A DNA stretch of 32,026 nt from Hyphomicrobiales bacterium (GTDB taxonomy: Bacteria > Pseudomonadota > Alphaproteobacteria > Rhizobiales > Beijerinckiaceae), in contig JAQGKD010000054.1 of NCBI GenBank assembly GCA_028290285.1, positions 1-32,026 on the forward strand, read 5' to 3'. Under the pieces are notes generated by a model. That model worked only from the letters and a program-made list of their open reading frames with translations. It had not been told where the DNA came from and did not search any database. A program made the translations under genes and the position numbers. Positions 1-7,429 of the stretch are shown piece after piece. The stretch's first letter is position 1. The number at the start of each line of letters is the position of its first letter.

Positions 1-151
1 TGTTCTCGCCCACCATGCGGGCGACGATATCGGTCGGGCCGCCGGCGGCGAAGGGCACGACCATCGTAATGGGCTTGGCCGGATAGGTCTGGGCGGACAC
101 ACCGCCCATAAGCGCGGCCGTCGCAGCCAATGCAAGGACAAACGTTTTCAT
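1..151 (-). CDS. tctC: TctC/Bug-type solute-binding protein, N-terminal part only
   Basis: This is the first 50 or so codons of a periplasmic binding protein, cut by the left window edge. The reading starts at an ATG at 151 preceded by a GGGAG ribosome site. A short signal peptide (MKTFVLALAATAALMGGVSA) is followed by QTYPAKPITMVVPFAAGGPTD. The YPxKPIxxxVPFxAGGxxD pattern is the typical mature N-terminus of the TctC (Bug) family, which captures carboxylates or related small anions in the periplasm and delivers them to a TctAB permease. It lies 130 bases downstream of tctA on the same strand, so it probably completes a tctB-tctA-tctC operon. The ligand cannot be predicted. The missing C-terminus means intactness cannot be judged. 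Confidence 0.88.
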   Translation of the reverse strand, partial: MKTFVLALAATAALMGGVSAQTYPAKPITMVVPFAAGGPTDIVARMVGEN

Positions 152-281
152 TCAAATCACTCCCTGGGCCGCCCACCTTGAGGCGGAGTACCTGTGATAA
201 TATGGGTGTTCGCGGCGCGGCCCGAAAGTGTAATTCCGGCACCGCGCCCTAACAATTTTGCTCGGGAGACACATCGTCCTG

Positions 282-1784
282 CTACTCGACGAAGACTTCG
301 TCACGCCCTTTGCGAACCGATGGAATCAGGGCCACAACGAGCATGATCACGGCGACGGCGAGGAGCGCGCCCGAGATTGGACGTTCGACAAATGTCACGA
401 AACTGCCCCGCGACAAGATGAGCGCCTGACGCAGCTTTTCTTCCATGAGCTTGCCGAGCACGAAGCCGAGCAGCATGGGCGCGGGCTCGAACCCCAGCTT
501 CAGAAGCGTGTATCCCACGAGTCCGAAAAACGCCGTGAACAGGACATCGCTCGTCGAATTGTTGATCGAGTAGATGCCGATGCAGCAGAAGATCATGATG
601 GCCGGGAACATCATGCGATAGGGCACCTTGAGCAGGCGAACCCAGATGCCGATGAGCGGCAGGTTGATGACCAGCAACATCAGGTTGCCGAGCCACATGC
701 TGACGATCATGCCCCAGAACAATTCGGGATTCTTCGTCATGACCTGCGGGCCGGGGATGATGCCATGGATCGTCATGGCTCCGACCATCAGCGCCATGAC
801 GGCGTTGGGCGGAATACCCAGCGTCAGCAGCGGGATAAAGGCGGTTTGTGCGCCGGCATTGTTGGCTGCCTCTGGCCCCGCCACGCCCTCGATGGCGCCG
901 CGCCCGAAGCGCCGCGGATCCTTGGCGAGCTTTTTCTCGATGGTGTAGGAGGCGAAAGGACCGAGCACCGCTCCATTGCCCGGCAGAATGCCGAGGATGG
1001 CGCCGACGAATGTGCCTCGCAGGATTGGCATATACGACTGGCGGAAATCCTCCTTGTCGGGCAGGAGCCGCCCGATTGCCGCACGCACGACGTCGCGCGT
1101 CTCCGGGTTTTCCAGATTGCGGACGATTTCGGCGAAGCCGAAGATTCCCATGGCCAGCACCGCGAAATCGATGCCGTCGGAAAGATCCTGGATGCCGAGC
1201 GTCAAACGCTCCTGCCCTGTCTCCAGATCCGTGCCTACCGTCGCAAGCAACAGTCCCGCGAGGATCATGCAGATGGCTTTCAGGATCGAGCCGCGCGCGA
1301 GCACGACTGCGAACACGAGGCCCATGATCATCAGCGAGAAATATTCGGCAGGGCCGAACAGCTGGGCGAGACGCGTCAACGGCTGCCCGAGCGCCGCGAT
1401 GAACAGGGTCGCGACCGTGCCCGCGAAGAAGGAGCCGATGGCGGCCATGCCGAGCGCGACGCCGGCGCGCCCCTGCTTGGCCATCTGGTGTCCGTCCAGC
1501 ACCGTCACGACGGAGGTGGCTTCGCCGGGTATGTTGACGAGAATCGCCGTGGTCGAGCCGCCATATTGCGCGCCGTAATAAATTCCAGCGAGCATGATCA
1601 GCGCGCCGGTCGGATCGAAGCCGAAGGTGATCGGCAGCAGCATCGCGATGGTCGCGATGGGACCGACGCCCGGCAGCACTCCGATGAGCGTGCCCACCAT
1701 GCAGCCGACGAAGCAGAGAAATATGTTGTTGAGGCTCAGCGCGGTGTGAAAACCGAGCGCGAGATTTCCCAGGAAGGCTTCCAT
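282..1784 (-). CDS. tctA: Tripartite tricarboxylate transporter, large permease subunit TctA
   Basis: A 500-residue polytopic inner-membrane protein, the usual TctA length, with about a dozen hydrophobic segments. The N-terminal stretch contains GVLPGVGP near residue 37 and YYGAQYGGSTTAILVNIPGE near residues 69-88, the conserved family signature. A second glycine/proline-rich repeat (GILPGNGAVLGPFASY and TLGIPPNAVMA) lies in the second half. TctA forms the ion-driven translocation channel with TctB and receives substrate from a TctC protein. It starts 13 bases after the tctB stop with a CGGAGCC ribosome site, and a tctC begins downstream at 151. The substrate is unknown; the neighbouring genes suggest a carboxylate. 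A 536-codon open frame on the opposite strand is its antisense shadow. Confidence 0.95.
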   Translation of the reverse strand: MEAFLGNLALGFHTALSLNNIFLCFVGCMVGTLIGVLPGVGPIATIAMLLPITFGFDPTGALIMLAGIYYGAQYGGSTTAILVNIPGEATSVVTVLDGHQMAKQGRAGVALGMAAIGSFFAGTVATLFIAALGQPLTRLAQLFGPAEYFSLMIMGLVFAVVLARGSILKAICMILAGLLLATVGTDLETGQERLTLGIQDLSDGIDFAVLAMGIFGFAEIVRNLENPETRDVVRAAIGRLLPDKEDFRQSYMPILRGTFVGAILGILPGNGAVLGPFASYTIEKKLAKDPRRFGRGAIEGVAGPEAANNAGAQTAFIPLLTLGIPPNAVMALMVGAMTIHGIIPGPQVMTKNPELFWGMIVSMWLGNLMLLVINLPLIGIWVRLLKVPYRMMFPAIMIFCCIGIYSINNSTSDVLFTAFFGLVGYTLLKLGFEPAPMLLGFVLGKLMEEKLRQALILSRGSFVTFVERPISGALLAVAVIMLVVALIPSVRKGRDEVFVE

Positions 1785-1797
1785 GTCAGGCTCCGGC

Positions 1798-2310
1798 TCA
1801 GAACGACGGCAATATTGATTCGAGCAGCGTTCCCACGACCGGAATGGGAAGCCGCAGCATCACTTTGAACAGCAGGACGCAGACCGTCGTGAGGATGACC
1901 GAGAAGACGAGCGCTTCCTTCCACCGGAACTCCTCGCTGGCCATGGAGCCGAAGATCATGGCAGCGGGGCCAGCGACGATGAGCCCGCATGACCGGATCG
2001 ATATCGCGAAAAGGATGATGCCCCCGAAGACGAAGAACGGCCCGCGCAGAGACCAGCGCTCGAGTCGCACGCCGTCGACGAGGAAAGAATTGACGACGAG
2101 GCCGATGCCGCCGAGACACACGAGCACCGCGAGGGATTGGGGGAGCATGCCGGCGCCCATGGCGTTCAGGGTGCCGCGCGGCAGTTCCTGACCATGCCAG
2201 AAGGCGAAAAGCCCGACGGCGATCAGGAACAGGCCGGCTGCGAAGTCCTGCCCTGAGCGCAGCAACGGGGGCGCCTGCCCTTTTTCTGGCGCGGATGCTT
2301 GCTGTGTCAT
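1798..2310 (-). CDS. tctB: Tripartite tricarboxylate transporter, small subunit TctB
   Basis: A small membrane protein of 170 residues with about four hydrophobic helices (for example GLFLIAVGLFAFWHG and the terminal IPVVGTLLESILPSF region), matching the TctB/DUF1468 family in size and pattern. The start chosen is the ATG at 2310 (MTQQASAPEK), which has GAGGG ten bases upstream. A longer frame beginning at 2355 has no better ribosome site. It is the first gene of the tctB-tctA-tctC operon. In this family the small subunit is needed for transport but its exact role is unclear. The 163 bases upstream hold a palindrome that could be an operator or the terminator of the preceding epimerase gene. 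Confidence 0.88.
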   Translation of the reverse strand: MTQQASAPEKGQAPPLLRSGQDFAAGLFLIAVGLFAFWHGQELPRGTLNAMGAGMLPQSLAVLVCLGGIGLVVNSFLVDGVRLERWSLRGPFFVFGGIILFAISIRSCGLIVAGPAAMIFGSMASEEFRWKEALVFSVILTTVCVLLFKVMLRLPIPVVGTLLESILPSF

Positions 2311-2394
2311 TGTGTTGGCGCCCTCGTCGAAGTGTGACTGGCGGGGCGGCGACATTCCAGGCGGCTTCCGCTTTACGGAATGCCCACCTCACTC

Positions 2395-2440
2395 CATCGC
2401 GCCCCACCCCTTATTATGACGCCATCCTAATGGCGCGATG
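2395..2440. promoter_or_regulatory. Nested inverted repeats upstream of tctB
   Basis: CATCGCGCC at 2395-2403 is exactly repeated in inverse as GGCGCGATG at 2432-2440. Overlapping the right arm is a second palindrome, GCCAT-CCTA-ATGGC, at 2421-2434. The site lies between the epimerase stop (2474) and the tctB start (2310). It could be an operator for the tct operon or a weak terminator of the epimerase gene; no T-run follows on the minus strand, which favours the operator reading. This is inference from symmetry only. Confidence 0.35.
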
Positions 2441-2473
2441 CCCTTTGCGCTATGGTCATGCCGAGGGTCAAGA

Positions 2474-3433
2474 CTAAAGTCTCACCTGCCCTGCGCGCGC
2501 CAGTTTCAATTCGGCGAGATAGTCCGCGAAGGCGGCGTCGAGGTCGAAGGCCGGAGCCCAGCCCAGGTGCTCGCGTGCGGCATCGATGGCCAGCGGGGCC
2601 GCTTTGGATTTGGGGGCTTCGCCCGGCAGGATTTCGTAGGACATCTCGGGCAGCAGCCGCGAGACGGCCGCGACAACCTCGGTGAAGGGCGTGACCACGC
2701 CGTTGCCGATGTTGAAGACCGACTGGGAGGGCATGGCGATCCGTGCCGCGAGATCGACGGCGCGCCCCATGTCGTGGGCATAGATATATTCGTTGGCCAT
2801 GGTCTCGGCCGAAGGGATACGTGCCTTGCGCCCATCGAGTCCGGCTTCGAGCAGCGCCTGCATCTTCGCGCCACCCGACGAGCCCGACCAGAAATGCCCG
2901 AAGCCGAAGACATTGGCCGGGCGCAGCATGATCAGCTCGAAGCCATAGCGATCCGCATAGGCTTCCAGCAGCAGTTCCTTGGCGGCCTTCAGATTGCCGT
3001 AGCCCCTCCCCGCGCCGCGCGGAAAGCTCTCGTCTATGGCGGCCCCCGTCTCGCGTCGCGTGTCGTAGACGCCGAACGTGCTCATGTGAACGAGACGGCG
3101 CGGGCCGCAGAGGCGGACACATTCAGCGACGTTCTTCGTGCCGCCCAGATTGATGTCGAAGGCGAGATCGAGCGATTGCTGCACGCGTCCGCCGATGAGC
3201 CCGGCGGTGTGCACGATGGTCTCGACGCCATGCGTCTGCACCGCGTCGATCAGCGCCGGGAGATCCCGCACATCGCCGCGAACGAGGGTGGCCTTGCCGG
3301 GCCCGAGCTTGAAGTCGACGAAGTCCGCGCGCGGCTCTGGATCGAAGAAGACGATCTTGTCGCCTCGCGCGAGCGCCTCACGCGCAAAGGAGGTGCCGAT
3401 GAGTCCCGCGCCGGTGACCAATATCGTCGTCAT
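2474..3433 (-). CDS. NAD-dependent epimerase/dehydratase (extended SDR)
   Basis: A 319-residue extended short-chain dehydrogenase. The N-terminal nucleotide-binding motif is TGAGLIG (residues 7-13), a mild variant of TGxxGxxG. D31 at the end of beta-2 fits NAD(H). S118-T119 and the Y145-GNL-K149 pair supply the catalytic triad. The segment LIMLRPANVFGFG is typical of NDP-sugar epimerases and 4,6-dehydratases, but many catabolic members act on small acids. The ATG at 3433 was chosen because GGGAGGG lies just upstream; a longer frame to 3481 has no ribosome site. It is divergent from the isochorismatase-like gene and precedes the tct operon on the same strand. The substrate is unknown; a role in a sugar-acid or ring-cleavage pathway is only a guess. 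Confidence 0.85.
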   Translation of the reverse strand: MTTILVTGAGLIGTSFAREALARGDKIVFFDPEPRADFVDFKLGPGKATLVRGDVRDLPALIDAVQTHGVETIVHTAGLIGGRVQQSLDLAFDINLGGTKNVAECVRLCGPRRLVHMSTFGVYDTRRETGAAIDESFPRGAGRGYGNLKAAKELLLEAYADRYGFELIMLRPANVFGFGHFWSGSSGGAKMQALLEAGLDGRKARIPSAETMANEYIYAHDMGRAVDLAARIAMPSQSVFNIGNGVVTPFTEVVAAVSRLLPEMSYEILPGEAPKSKAAPLAIDAAREHLGWAPAFDLDAAFADYLAELKLARAGQVRL

Positions 3434-3468
3434 TTCGTCCCTCCCATAGTTTGCATGTTTCTTGCTCG

Positions 3469-3497
3469 TTTCTCGAAGCATCGCAGCGAGGTGTCAA
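3469..3497 (-). promoter_or_regulatory. Candidate promoter for the epimerase gene
   Basis: On the minus strand a perfect TTGACA -35 box (3497-3492) is followed after 17 bases by GAGAAA (3474-3469), a weak -10. It lies 36 bases or more upstream of the epimerase ATG at 3433. The -35 is strong and the -10 is poor, so the call is tentative. Confidence 0.35.
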
Positions 3498-3517
3498 TGC
3501 GCGGCCCGAAGTCGCCA

Positions 3518-3546
3518 TTGTCTGGCGCGCAGGATGCCGGTATCGT
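3518..3546 (+). promoter_or_regulatory. Candidate promoter for the isochorismatase-like / DLH / SDR operon
   Basis: TTGTCT (3518-3523) and TATCGT (3541-3546) are separated by 17 bases and lie 33 bases before the ATG at 3580. The spacing is ideal and both boxes match the sigma-70 consensus at four of six positions. Together with the minus-strand candidate next to it, this makes the 146-base gap a divergent promoter region. Confidence 0.4.
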
Positions 3547-3579
3547 TTGCTCAATCAACACGAAAAGGAAACACCCTTC

Positions 3580-4224
3580 ATGGCGAGGATATCGCGTCTC
3601 GAAAAGCAATTGTCCGCTCAGCGTACCGGCCTGATCATGTTCGATTCCCTGAACGGGTATCTGCATCCCAACGATCCGGCCAAAGTGAAGTTTCTCGAAG
3701 AGCGAAACATCCTGCCAAATCTGCAGCGCCTTCTCGCAGGTGCGCGAAAAGTCGGCATGACCGCCTTTTATCCGAGCGGAGCGCACACGCCCGGTGGCGT
3801 GGACACCGTGGCGCGGCTGACCGACACAGACATGGATCTCGGCGCAGGCGGCGATCCCGACAAGCCGATCAAGCCGCGTTTCTACGCTGGCTCGCACGAG
3901 GCGAAAATCGCGGCCGAGATTGCACCCGTCGAGGGCGATGTCGTGATCCCTAAGCATCGCTGGAACTCCTTCTTCCAGACCGACCTGGACCTGCAATTGC
4001 GCGTGCGCGGCATCGAGACGATCATCATCGCAGGCGGCTCGACGGATGTCGGCATCGCCAGCACCCTCTTCGGGGCACGCGATCTCGACTACGGCATCGT
4101 GGTGGCGAAGGACGCCTGTTTCTCGGCGCGCGGCAACAACAATCAATTCTTCATGGAGCGCGTTTTCCCGCGCATGGGCCGCGTAATGGACGTCGACGAC
4201 GTCGTCGCCTTGATGTGCGCTTGA
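3580..4224 (+). CDS. Isochorismatase-fold hydrolase with Gly in place of the catalytic Cys
   Basis: A 214-residue protein with the isochorismatase/cysteine-hydrolase fold. The expected aspartate is D22 (LIMFDSLNGY) and the expected lysine is K125 (VVIPKHRWNSFF). The motif that normally reads G-x-x-T-x-x-C-V-x-x-T reads GGSTDVGIAST at 152-162, so the nucleophile position is G158. Amidases such as nicotinamidase and maleamate amidohydrolase need that cysteine. True isochorismatases (EntB, PhzD) also have glycine there and cleave a vinyl ether without it. A non-amidase reaction is therefore likely; the substrate is unknown. The ATG at 3580 follows AAAAGGAAA; the frame extends upstream without a better start. 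The next gene starts 11 bases downstream, so the two are co-transcribed. Confidence 0.87.
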   Translation: MARISRLEKQLSAQRTGLIMFDSLNGYLHPNDPAKVKFLEERNILPNLQRLLAGARKVGMTAFYPSGAHTPGGVDTVARLTDTDMDLGAGGDPDKPIKPRFYAGSHEAKIAAEIAPVEGDVVIPKHRWNSFFQTDLDLQLRVRGIETIIIAGGSTDVGIASTLFGARDLDYGIVVAKDACFSARGNNNQFFMERVFPRMGRVMDVDDVVALMCA

Positions 4225-4235
4225 GGAGAGCGATC

Positions 4236-5039
4236 ATGACCAACATCGAAACAAGAACGATCACCTGCGCGGGCGACATGCCGGCGTTTCTCGCCAAGCC
4301 CGAAGGCAGCGGCCGCAAGCCCGTCGTCGTGCTCATGCACGAGCGCTACGGCCTCGTCGATCACACGCGCGATCTCGCCAAGCGCTGCGCCAATGACGGC
4401 TTCGTCGTTCTCGCGCCGAACTTCTTCTACCGCCATCCGCAGCAGGACGTGCTGAAGGCAGGCGATTCCCGTTACGATCTCACCGATCCGGAATCGGTAG
4501 ACTATCTGAAGGCCGCGCTTGCCGCTGTCGCAAAGGATCCGTCCGCCGACATGGAGCGTGTCGCGGTGGCAGGCTATTGCCAGACGGGGCGTCATCCGCT
4601 GATCTTCGCGTCACAGGAAAAGATCTCCGCCGCCATCGTCTGGTACGGCGCGGCCTCGAAGCGCGAATGGCTCGTGACAGCCGATCAGCCGCGCGCGCTC
4701 GACGATGTGATCGCCGATGTGACCTGCCCGGTTTTCGGCGCCTTCGGCGCGGCAGACCACATCATCTCTGTGGAAGACGTGACGCGCATGCGCAATGCGC
4801 TCGAAAAGCACAAGAAGAGCTATGACATCAACGTCTATGCGGGGGCGCCGCACGGCTGGTTGAACGACACCATGCCCGGCCGCTATCGTAAGCCCCAGGC
4901 GGATGCCGGCTGGGCCGCGCAGCAGCGCTTCCTGAGCGAAGTTCTGTCGCCCGACTACAAGGCCGATCCGATCCGCTGGCGCTTCGACTGCAGCTTCGGG
5001 GCCGACTACGATTTCAGCAAGAACGTTCGCCTGGAGTAG
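4236..5039 (+). CDS. Dienelactone hydrolase family protein
   Basis: A 267-residue alpha/beta hydrolase of the dienelactone hydrolase (DLH) family. The triad is visible as C115 (VAGYCQTGR), D174 (GAFGAADHI) and H206 (GAPHGWLND), and E36 (LMHERYG) matches the glutamate that controls the cysteine in DLH. The nucleophile motif usually reads G-x-C-x-G-G; here the first glycine of the pair is T117. DLH opens enol-lactones formed after ortho ring cleavage, but the family has many relatives with other ester or lactone substrates. The ATG at 4236 follows a GAGGAGAG ribosome site 11 bases after the upstream stop. A dehydrogenase follows after 3 bases. The context suggests lower-pathway hydrolysis in aromatic catabolism; the exact substrate is not known. 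Confidence 0.87.
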   Translation: MTNIETRTITCAGDMPAFLAKPEGSGRKPVVVLMHERYGLVDHTRDLAKRCANDGFVVLAPNFFYRHPQQDVLKAGDSRYDLTDPESVDYLKAALAAVAKDPSADMERVAVAGYCQTGRHPLIFASQEKISAAIVWYGAASKREWLVTADQPRALDDVIADVTCPVFGAFGAADHIISVEDVTRMRNALEKHKKSYDINVYAGAPHGWLNDTMPGRYRKPQADAGWAAQQRFLSEVLSPDYKADPIRWRFDCSFGADYDFSKNVRLE

Positions 5040-5042
5040 GAC

Positions 5043-5798
5043 ATGTCAGGATTTCGCACGGGCGACGCCATCGTCGTCACAGGCGCCGCGCAGGGAATCG
5101 GCCGCGCGATCGCAGTCGAAATGGCGCGGCGCGGCGCGCGTCTCGCGCTGTGGGACGTATCCGACGAGGGTCTCACCGAGACGTCACGTCTCTGCGCGGC
5201 CTTCGGCGAAGCGCCCTTGTGCCAGAATGTCGATGTCGGCGATCCCCAGCGGATTGCCGACGCGGCTCTGGAGACCATCGCGCGTCTGGGCGCGATCTTC
5301 GGGCTCGTCAACAATGCCGGCATTTTCCCGCGCGTGCCGATCCTCGAGGTAACGCCCGAAACCTGGAGACAGGTGCTCGGCGTCAATCTGTTGGGCACGG
5401 TGTTCTGCTCGCAGGCTTTCGCGCGCGACATGATCACCCGCAAGCGCGGCGTCATCGTGAACATGGCGTCGGGCCGCGCCTTGCAAGGCACGCCGCGCGG
5501 CGCGCATTACGCGGCGTCGAAAGCGGGCATCGTGTCCTTCACGAAAAGTTTCGCGCTGGAGTTCGCTGCGCAGGGGCTGCGCGCCAATTGCATTATCCCC
5601 GGCGTGACGGAAACCGCTCAGCCGCTGGCGGATACGACGCTGGAAGAGCTGCATGCGCGCGGCAAGCGCATCCCTCTGGGCCGCATCGGACAGCCGGAAG
5701 ACATCGCGAAAGTCGCGGCATTCCTGCTCAGCGATGACGCGGCCTACATGACCGGGCAGTCGATCCCGGTCAACGGCGGCGCGATCATGATTCCCTGA
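5043..5798 (+). CDS. SDR family NAD(P)-dependent dehydrogenase
   Basis: A 251-residue classical short-chain dehydrogenase/reductase. The cofactor motif is TGAAQGIG (residues 13-20), with D38 after beta-2 pointing to NAD(H). NNAG lies at 90-93, the structural N115 is present, and the catalytic S143, Y156 and K160 are all in place (YAASK). The C-terminal MTGQSIPVNGG segment is typical of the FabG-like class. The start ATG lies 3 bases after the dienelactone-hydrolase stop, with GGAG inside the end of that gene, so translation is probably coupled. It is the last gene of the three-gene plus-strand operon and converges on nadC 14 bases later. It probably oxidises or reduces a hydroxy/keto intermediate of the local pathway; the substrate is unknown. 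Confidence 0.92.
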   Translation: MSGFRTGDAIVVTGAAQGIGRAIAVEMARRGARLALWDVSDEGLTETSRLCAAFGEAPLCQNVDVGDPQRIADAALETIARLGAIFGLVNNAGIFPRVPILEVTPETWRQVLGVNLLGTVFCSQAFARDMITRKRGVIVNMASGRALQGTPRGAHYAASKAGIVSFTKSFALEFAAQGLRANCIIPGVTETAQPLADTTLEELHARGKRIPLGRIGQPEDIAKVAAFLLSDDAAYMTGQSIPVNGGAIMIP

Positions 5799-5812
5799 TC
5801 GCGCCCGCCCTG

Positions 5813-6667
5813 TCAGCCGATCTCGATGTCGAGACCGAGATCGAGGATCGGCGCAGAATGGGTGAGTGCGCCTGACGAGATCAGGTCCACGCCCGTTTCT
5901 GCAATGGCCTTGAGCGTGTCCTTATTGATGCCACCCGAAGCTTCCAGCTTCACACGACCTGCCGCGATGCGCACGGCTTCGCGCATGTCATCGACGGACA
6001 TGTTGTCGAGCAGAACGAAATCCGCTCCCTCGTCCACGACTTCGCGCAGCTGGTCGAGATTATCGACTTCGATCTCGACCTTGACGAGGTGACCCGCCGC
6101 CGCTTTCGCTGCCCGCAGAGCCGCGCGCGTGCCGCCTGCAACGGCGATGTGGTTGTCCTTGATAAGGAAGGCATCGTCGAGGCCGAAGCGATGGTTCATC
6201 GCACCGCCGCAACGCACCGCATATTTTTCAAAGGCGCGCAGTCCCGGCGTGGTCTTGCGCGTGCAGCAGATCTTCGCGTTCGTATGGGCGACGAGCGCCA
6301 CATATTCCGCCGTCATCGTCGCGATGCCCGAGAGGCGGCAGGTGTAGTTCAGCGCGACGCGCTCGGCTGTCAGGATGGCGCGCGCGTTACCCGCGATCCG
6401 CGCGACGGCGGTTTTGGCTTCCACATAGGTTCCATCTTCCACCAGCGCCTCGAAGCGCAGATCCGGGTCGATCATGCGGAAGGCCGCTTCGGCCAAAGCG
6501 AGGCCTGCGATGACGCCGGGCTTGCGTGCGGCCATGACCGCGCTCGCCTGCATGCCTGCGGGAATGGTCGCCTGCGAGGTGATGTCGCCGGCGCGGCCGA
6601 GATCTTCGTCAAGCGCCGCGCGAACGGCTGTTTCGAGGAGGACGGGGTTGAAGAACGCGAGTGTCAT
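5813..6667 (-). CDS. nadC: Nicotinate-nucleotide pyrophosphorylase (quinolinate phosphoribosyltransferase)
   Basis: A 284-residue NadC, the usual family length. It converts quinolinate and PRPP to nicotinate mononucleotide, CO2 and pyrophosphate in de novo NAD synthesis. Visible signatures are RLSGIATMT, CTRKTTPGLR, GGAMNHRFGLDDAFLIKDNH, the metal/phosphate region EIEVDNLDQL and FVLLDNMS, and EASGGIN near the C-terminus. The ATG at 6667 begins the conserved N-terminus; a longer frame to 6766 would read through the palindromic repeat (giving the well-known spurious PPPLAPP peptide) and was rejected. nadA and nadB are not nearby, and the gene sits among catabolic genes after a marR, so it could be the housekeeping copy or a second copy tied to a pyridine carboxylate pathway. 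Its ribosome site (GGAA) is modest. Confidence 0.93.
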   Translation of the reverse strand: MTLAFFNPVLLETAVRAALDEDLGRAGDITSQATIPAGMQASAVMAARKPGVIAGLALAEAAFRMIDPDLRFEALVEDGTYVEAKTAVARIAGNARAILTAERVALNYTCRLSGIATMTAEYVALVAHTNAKICCTRKTTPGLRAFEKYAVRCGGAMNHRFGLDDAFLIKDNHIAVAGGTRAALRAAKAAAGHLVKVEIEVDNLDQLREVVDEGADFVLLDNMSVDDMREAVRIAAGRVKLEASGGINKDTLKAIAETGVDLISSGALTHSAPILDLGLDIEIG

Positions 6668-6724
6668 GGGATGTTCCGGTGTTTTTGGTGATGGATTGGA
6701 GAAGTTGCCATCAACGTGCAAATC

Positions 6725-6837
6725 CCCCTCCCCCTTGCGGGGAGGGGCTAGGGGTGGGGGTCGCACAATTCATCGAGATAAGGCTGCTGCGCAAGAATAA
6801 ATGAGAGGGGCGCGACCCCCTCCGCTCAAGGGGGAGG
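6725..6837. repeat. Composite palindromic intergenic repeat (REP/MITE-like)
   Basis: The gap between marR and nadC holds several nested inverted repeats. CCCCTCCCC (6725-6733) pairs perfectly with GGGGAGGGG (6739-6747) around a 5-base loop. GGGGGTCGC (6756-6764) pairs perfectly with GCGACCCCC (6812-6820) around 47 bases. CCTCC (6819-6823) pairs with GGAGG (6833-6837). The minus-strand translation of the first part gives PPPLAPPRKGEG, a peptide artefact familiar from intergenic repeats of many alphaproteobacteria. It may act as a transcription attenuator between marR and nadC. Confidence 0.7.
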
Positions 6838-6856
6838 AATTTTAGGTCGTTCGCAT

Positions 6857-7429
6857 TCACGTGCTCCTCGCCTTCAGTCGGTCGGACAATTCGCGCGTGG
6901 ACGGGAAGCGGCGATGTTCCCCGGCTGCATGCGCCTCGTCGCGGGCGAGATTGTCGATCATGGAGAGCAGCGCCTTGCGCATCGTCGATATTTCCTGTTC
7001 GCCGAGGCCGTGCACCGCGATGCTGTTGACCTCTTCCGCCAGAGGCACGAGCTTGCTGCGCAAGGCTTGGCCCTCCGGCGTCAGGAAAATGAACACCTGC
7101 TTGCGGTCTCCCGGTTTCTGCCGGCGCTCGATATAGCCGAGCTTTTCCATCGTGCGAAGCGCGGAGAATGTCGTGGGCTCCATCACGCCCGCCTGTTCGC
7201 TGAGCGCGCGCTGCGTGATCCCATCCATGTTCCAGAGAATGCGCAGGAAGGTCCAATGGCCGAAGGAGACGGAGTGCTCCGCCAGCCGCATCTGCAAGGC
7301 GCGACCTAGTCCTCGGCTCGCATCCTTGATGAGATGGGCCAGGCGATCGTCGGGCACGGATTCCCGCCAGTGATGCAGGATCGCCTGCGTCAGTGCCGGC
7401 GCGTTACGTTTGGGAGCGGTGTCAACCAT
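6857..7429 (-). CDS. MarR family transcriptional regulator
   Basis: A protein of about 190 residues with a winged helix-turn-helix of the MarR type. The recognition region reads RALSEQAGVMEPTTFSAL, followed by the wing sequence YIERRQKPGDRKQVFIFLT. MarR proteins are dimeric repressors that release DNA when a phenolic or carboxylate ligand binds. The ATG at 7429 overlaps the stop of the Gfo/Idh gene by 8 bases, so the two are translationally coupled; a GTG at 7438 is an alternative start adding three residues. As the third gene of the reductase operon it would be autoregulated through the TTAG-N4-CTAA palindromes in the divergent promoter region around 9668 and 9786. The C-terminal tail of about 25 residues is charged and variable. 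Confidence 0.92.
   Translation of the reverse strand: MVDTAPKRNAPALTQAILHHWRESVPDDRLAHLIKDASRGLGRALQMRLAEHSVSFGHWTFLRILWNMDGITQRALSEQAGVMEPTTFSALRTMEKLGYIERRQKPGDRKQVFIFLTPEGQALRSKLVPLAEEVNSIAVHGLGEQEISTMRKALLSMIDNLARDEAHAAGEHRRFPSTRELSDRLKARST

Noticed and set aside
258..1868. Long plus-strand frame of 536 codons
   Set aside because: It lies antisense to the clear tctA gene; its product is rich in Arg, His, Asp and Glu and has no recognisable domain, as expected from a high-GC shadow frame.
6668..6766. N-terminal extension of nadC reading PPPLAPPRKGEG
   Set aside because: This is the translation of an intergenic palindromic repeat, a common annotation artefact. The conserved NadC N-terminus starts at 6667.
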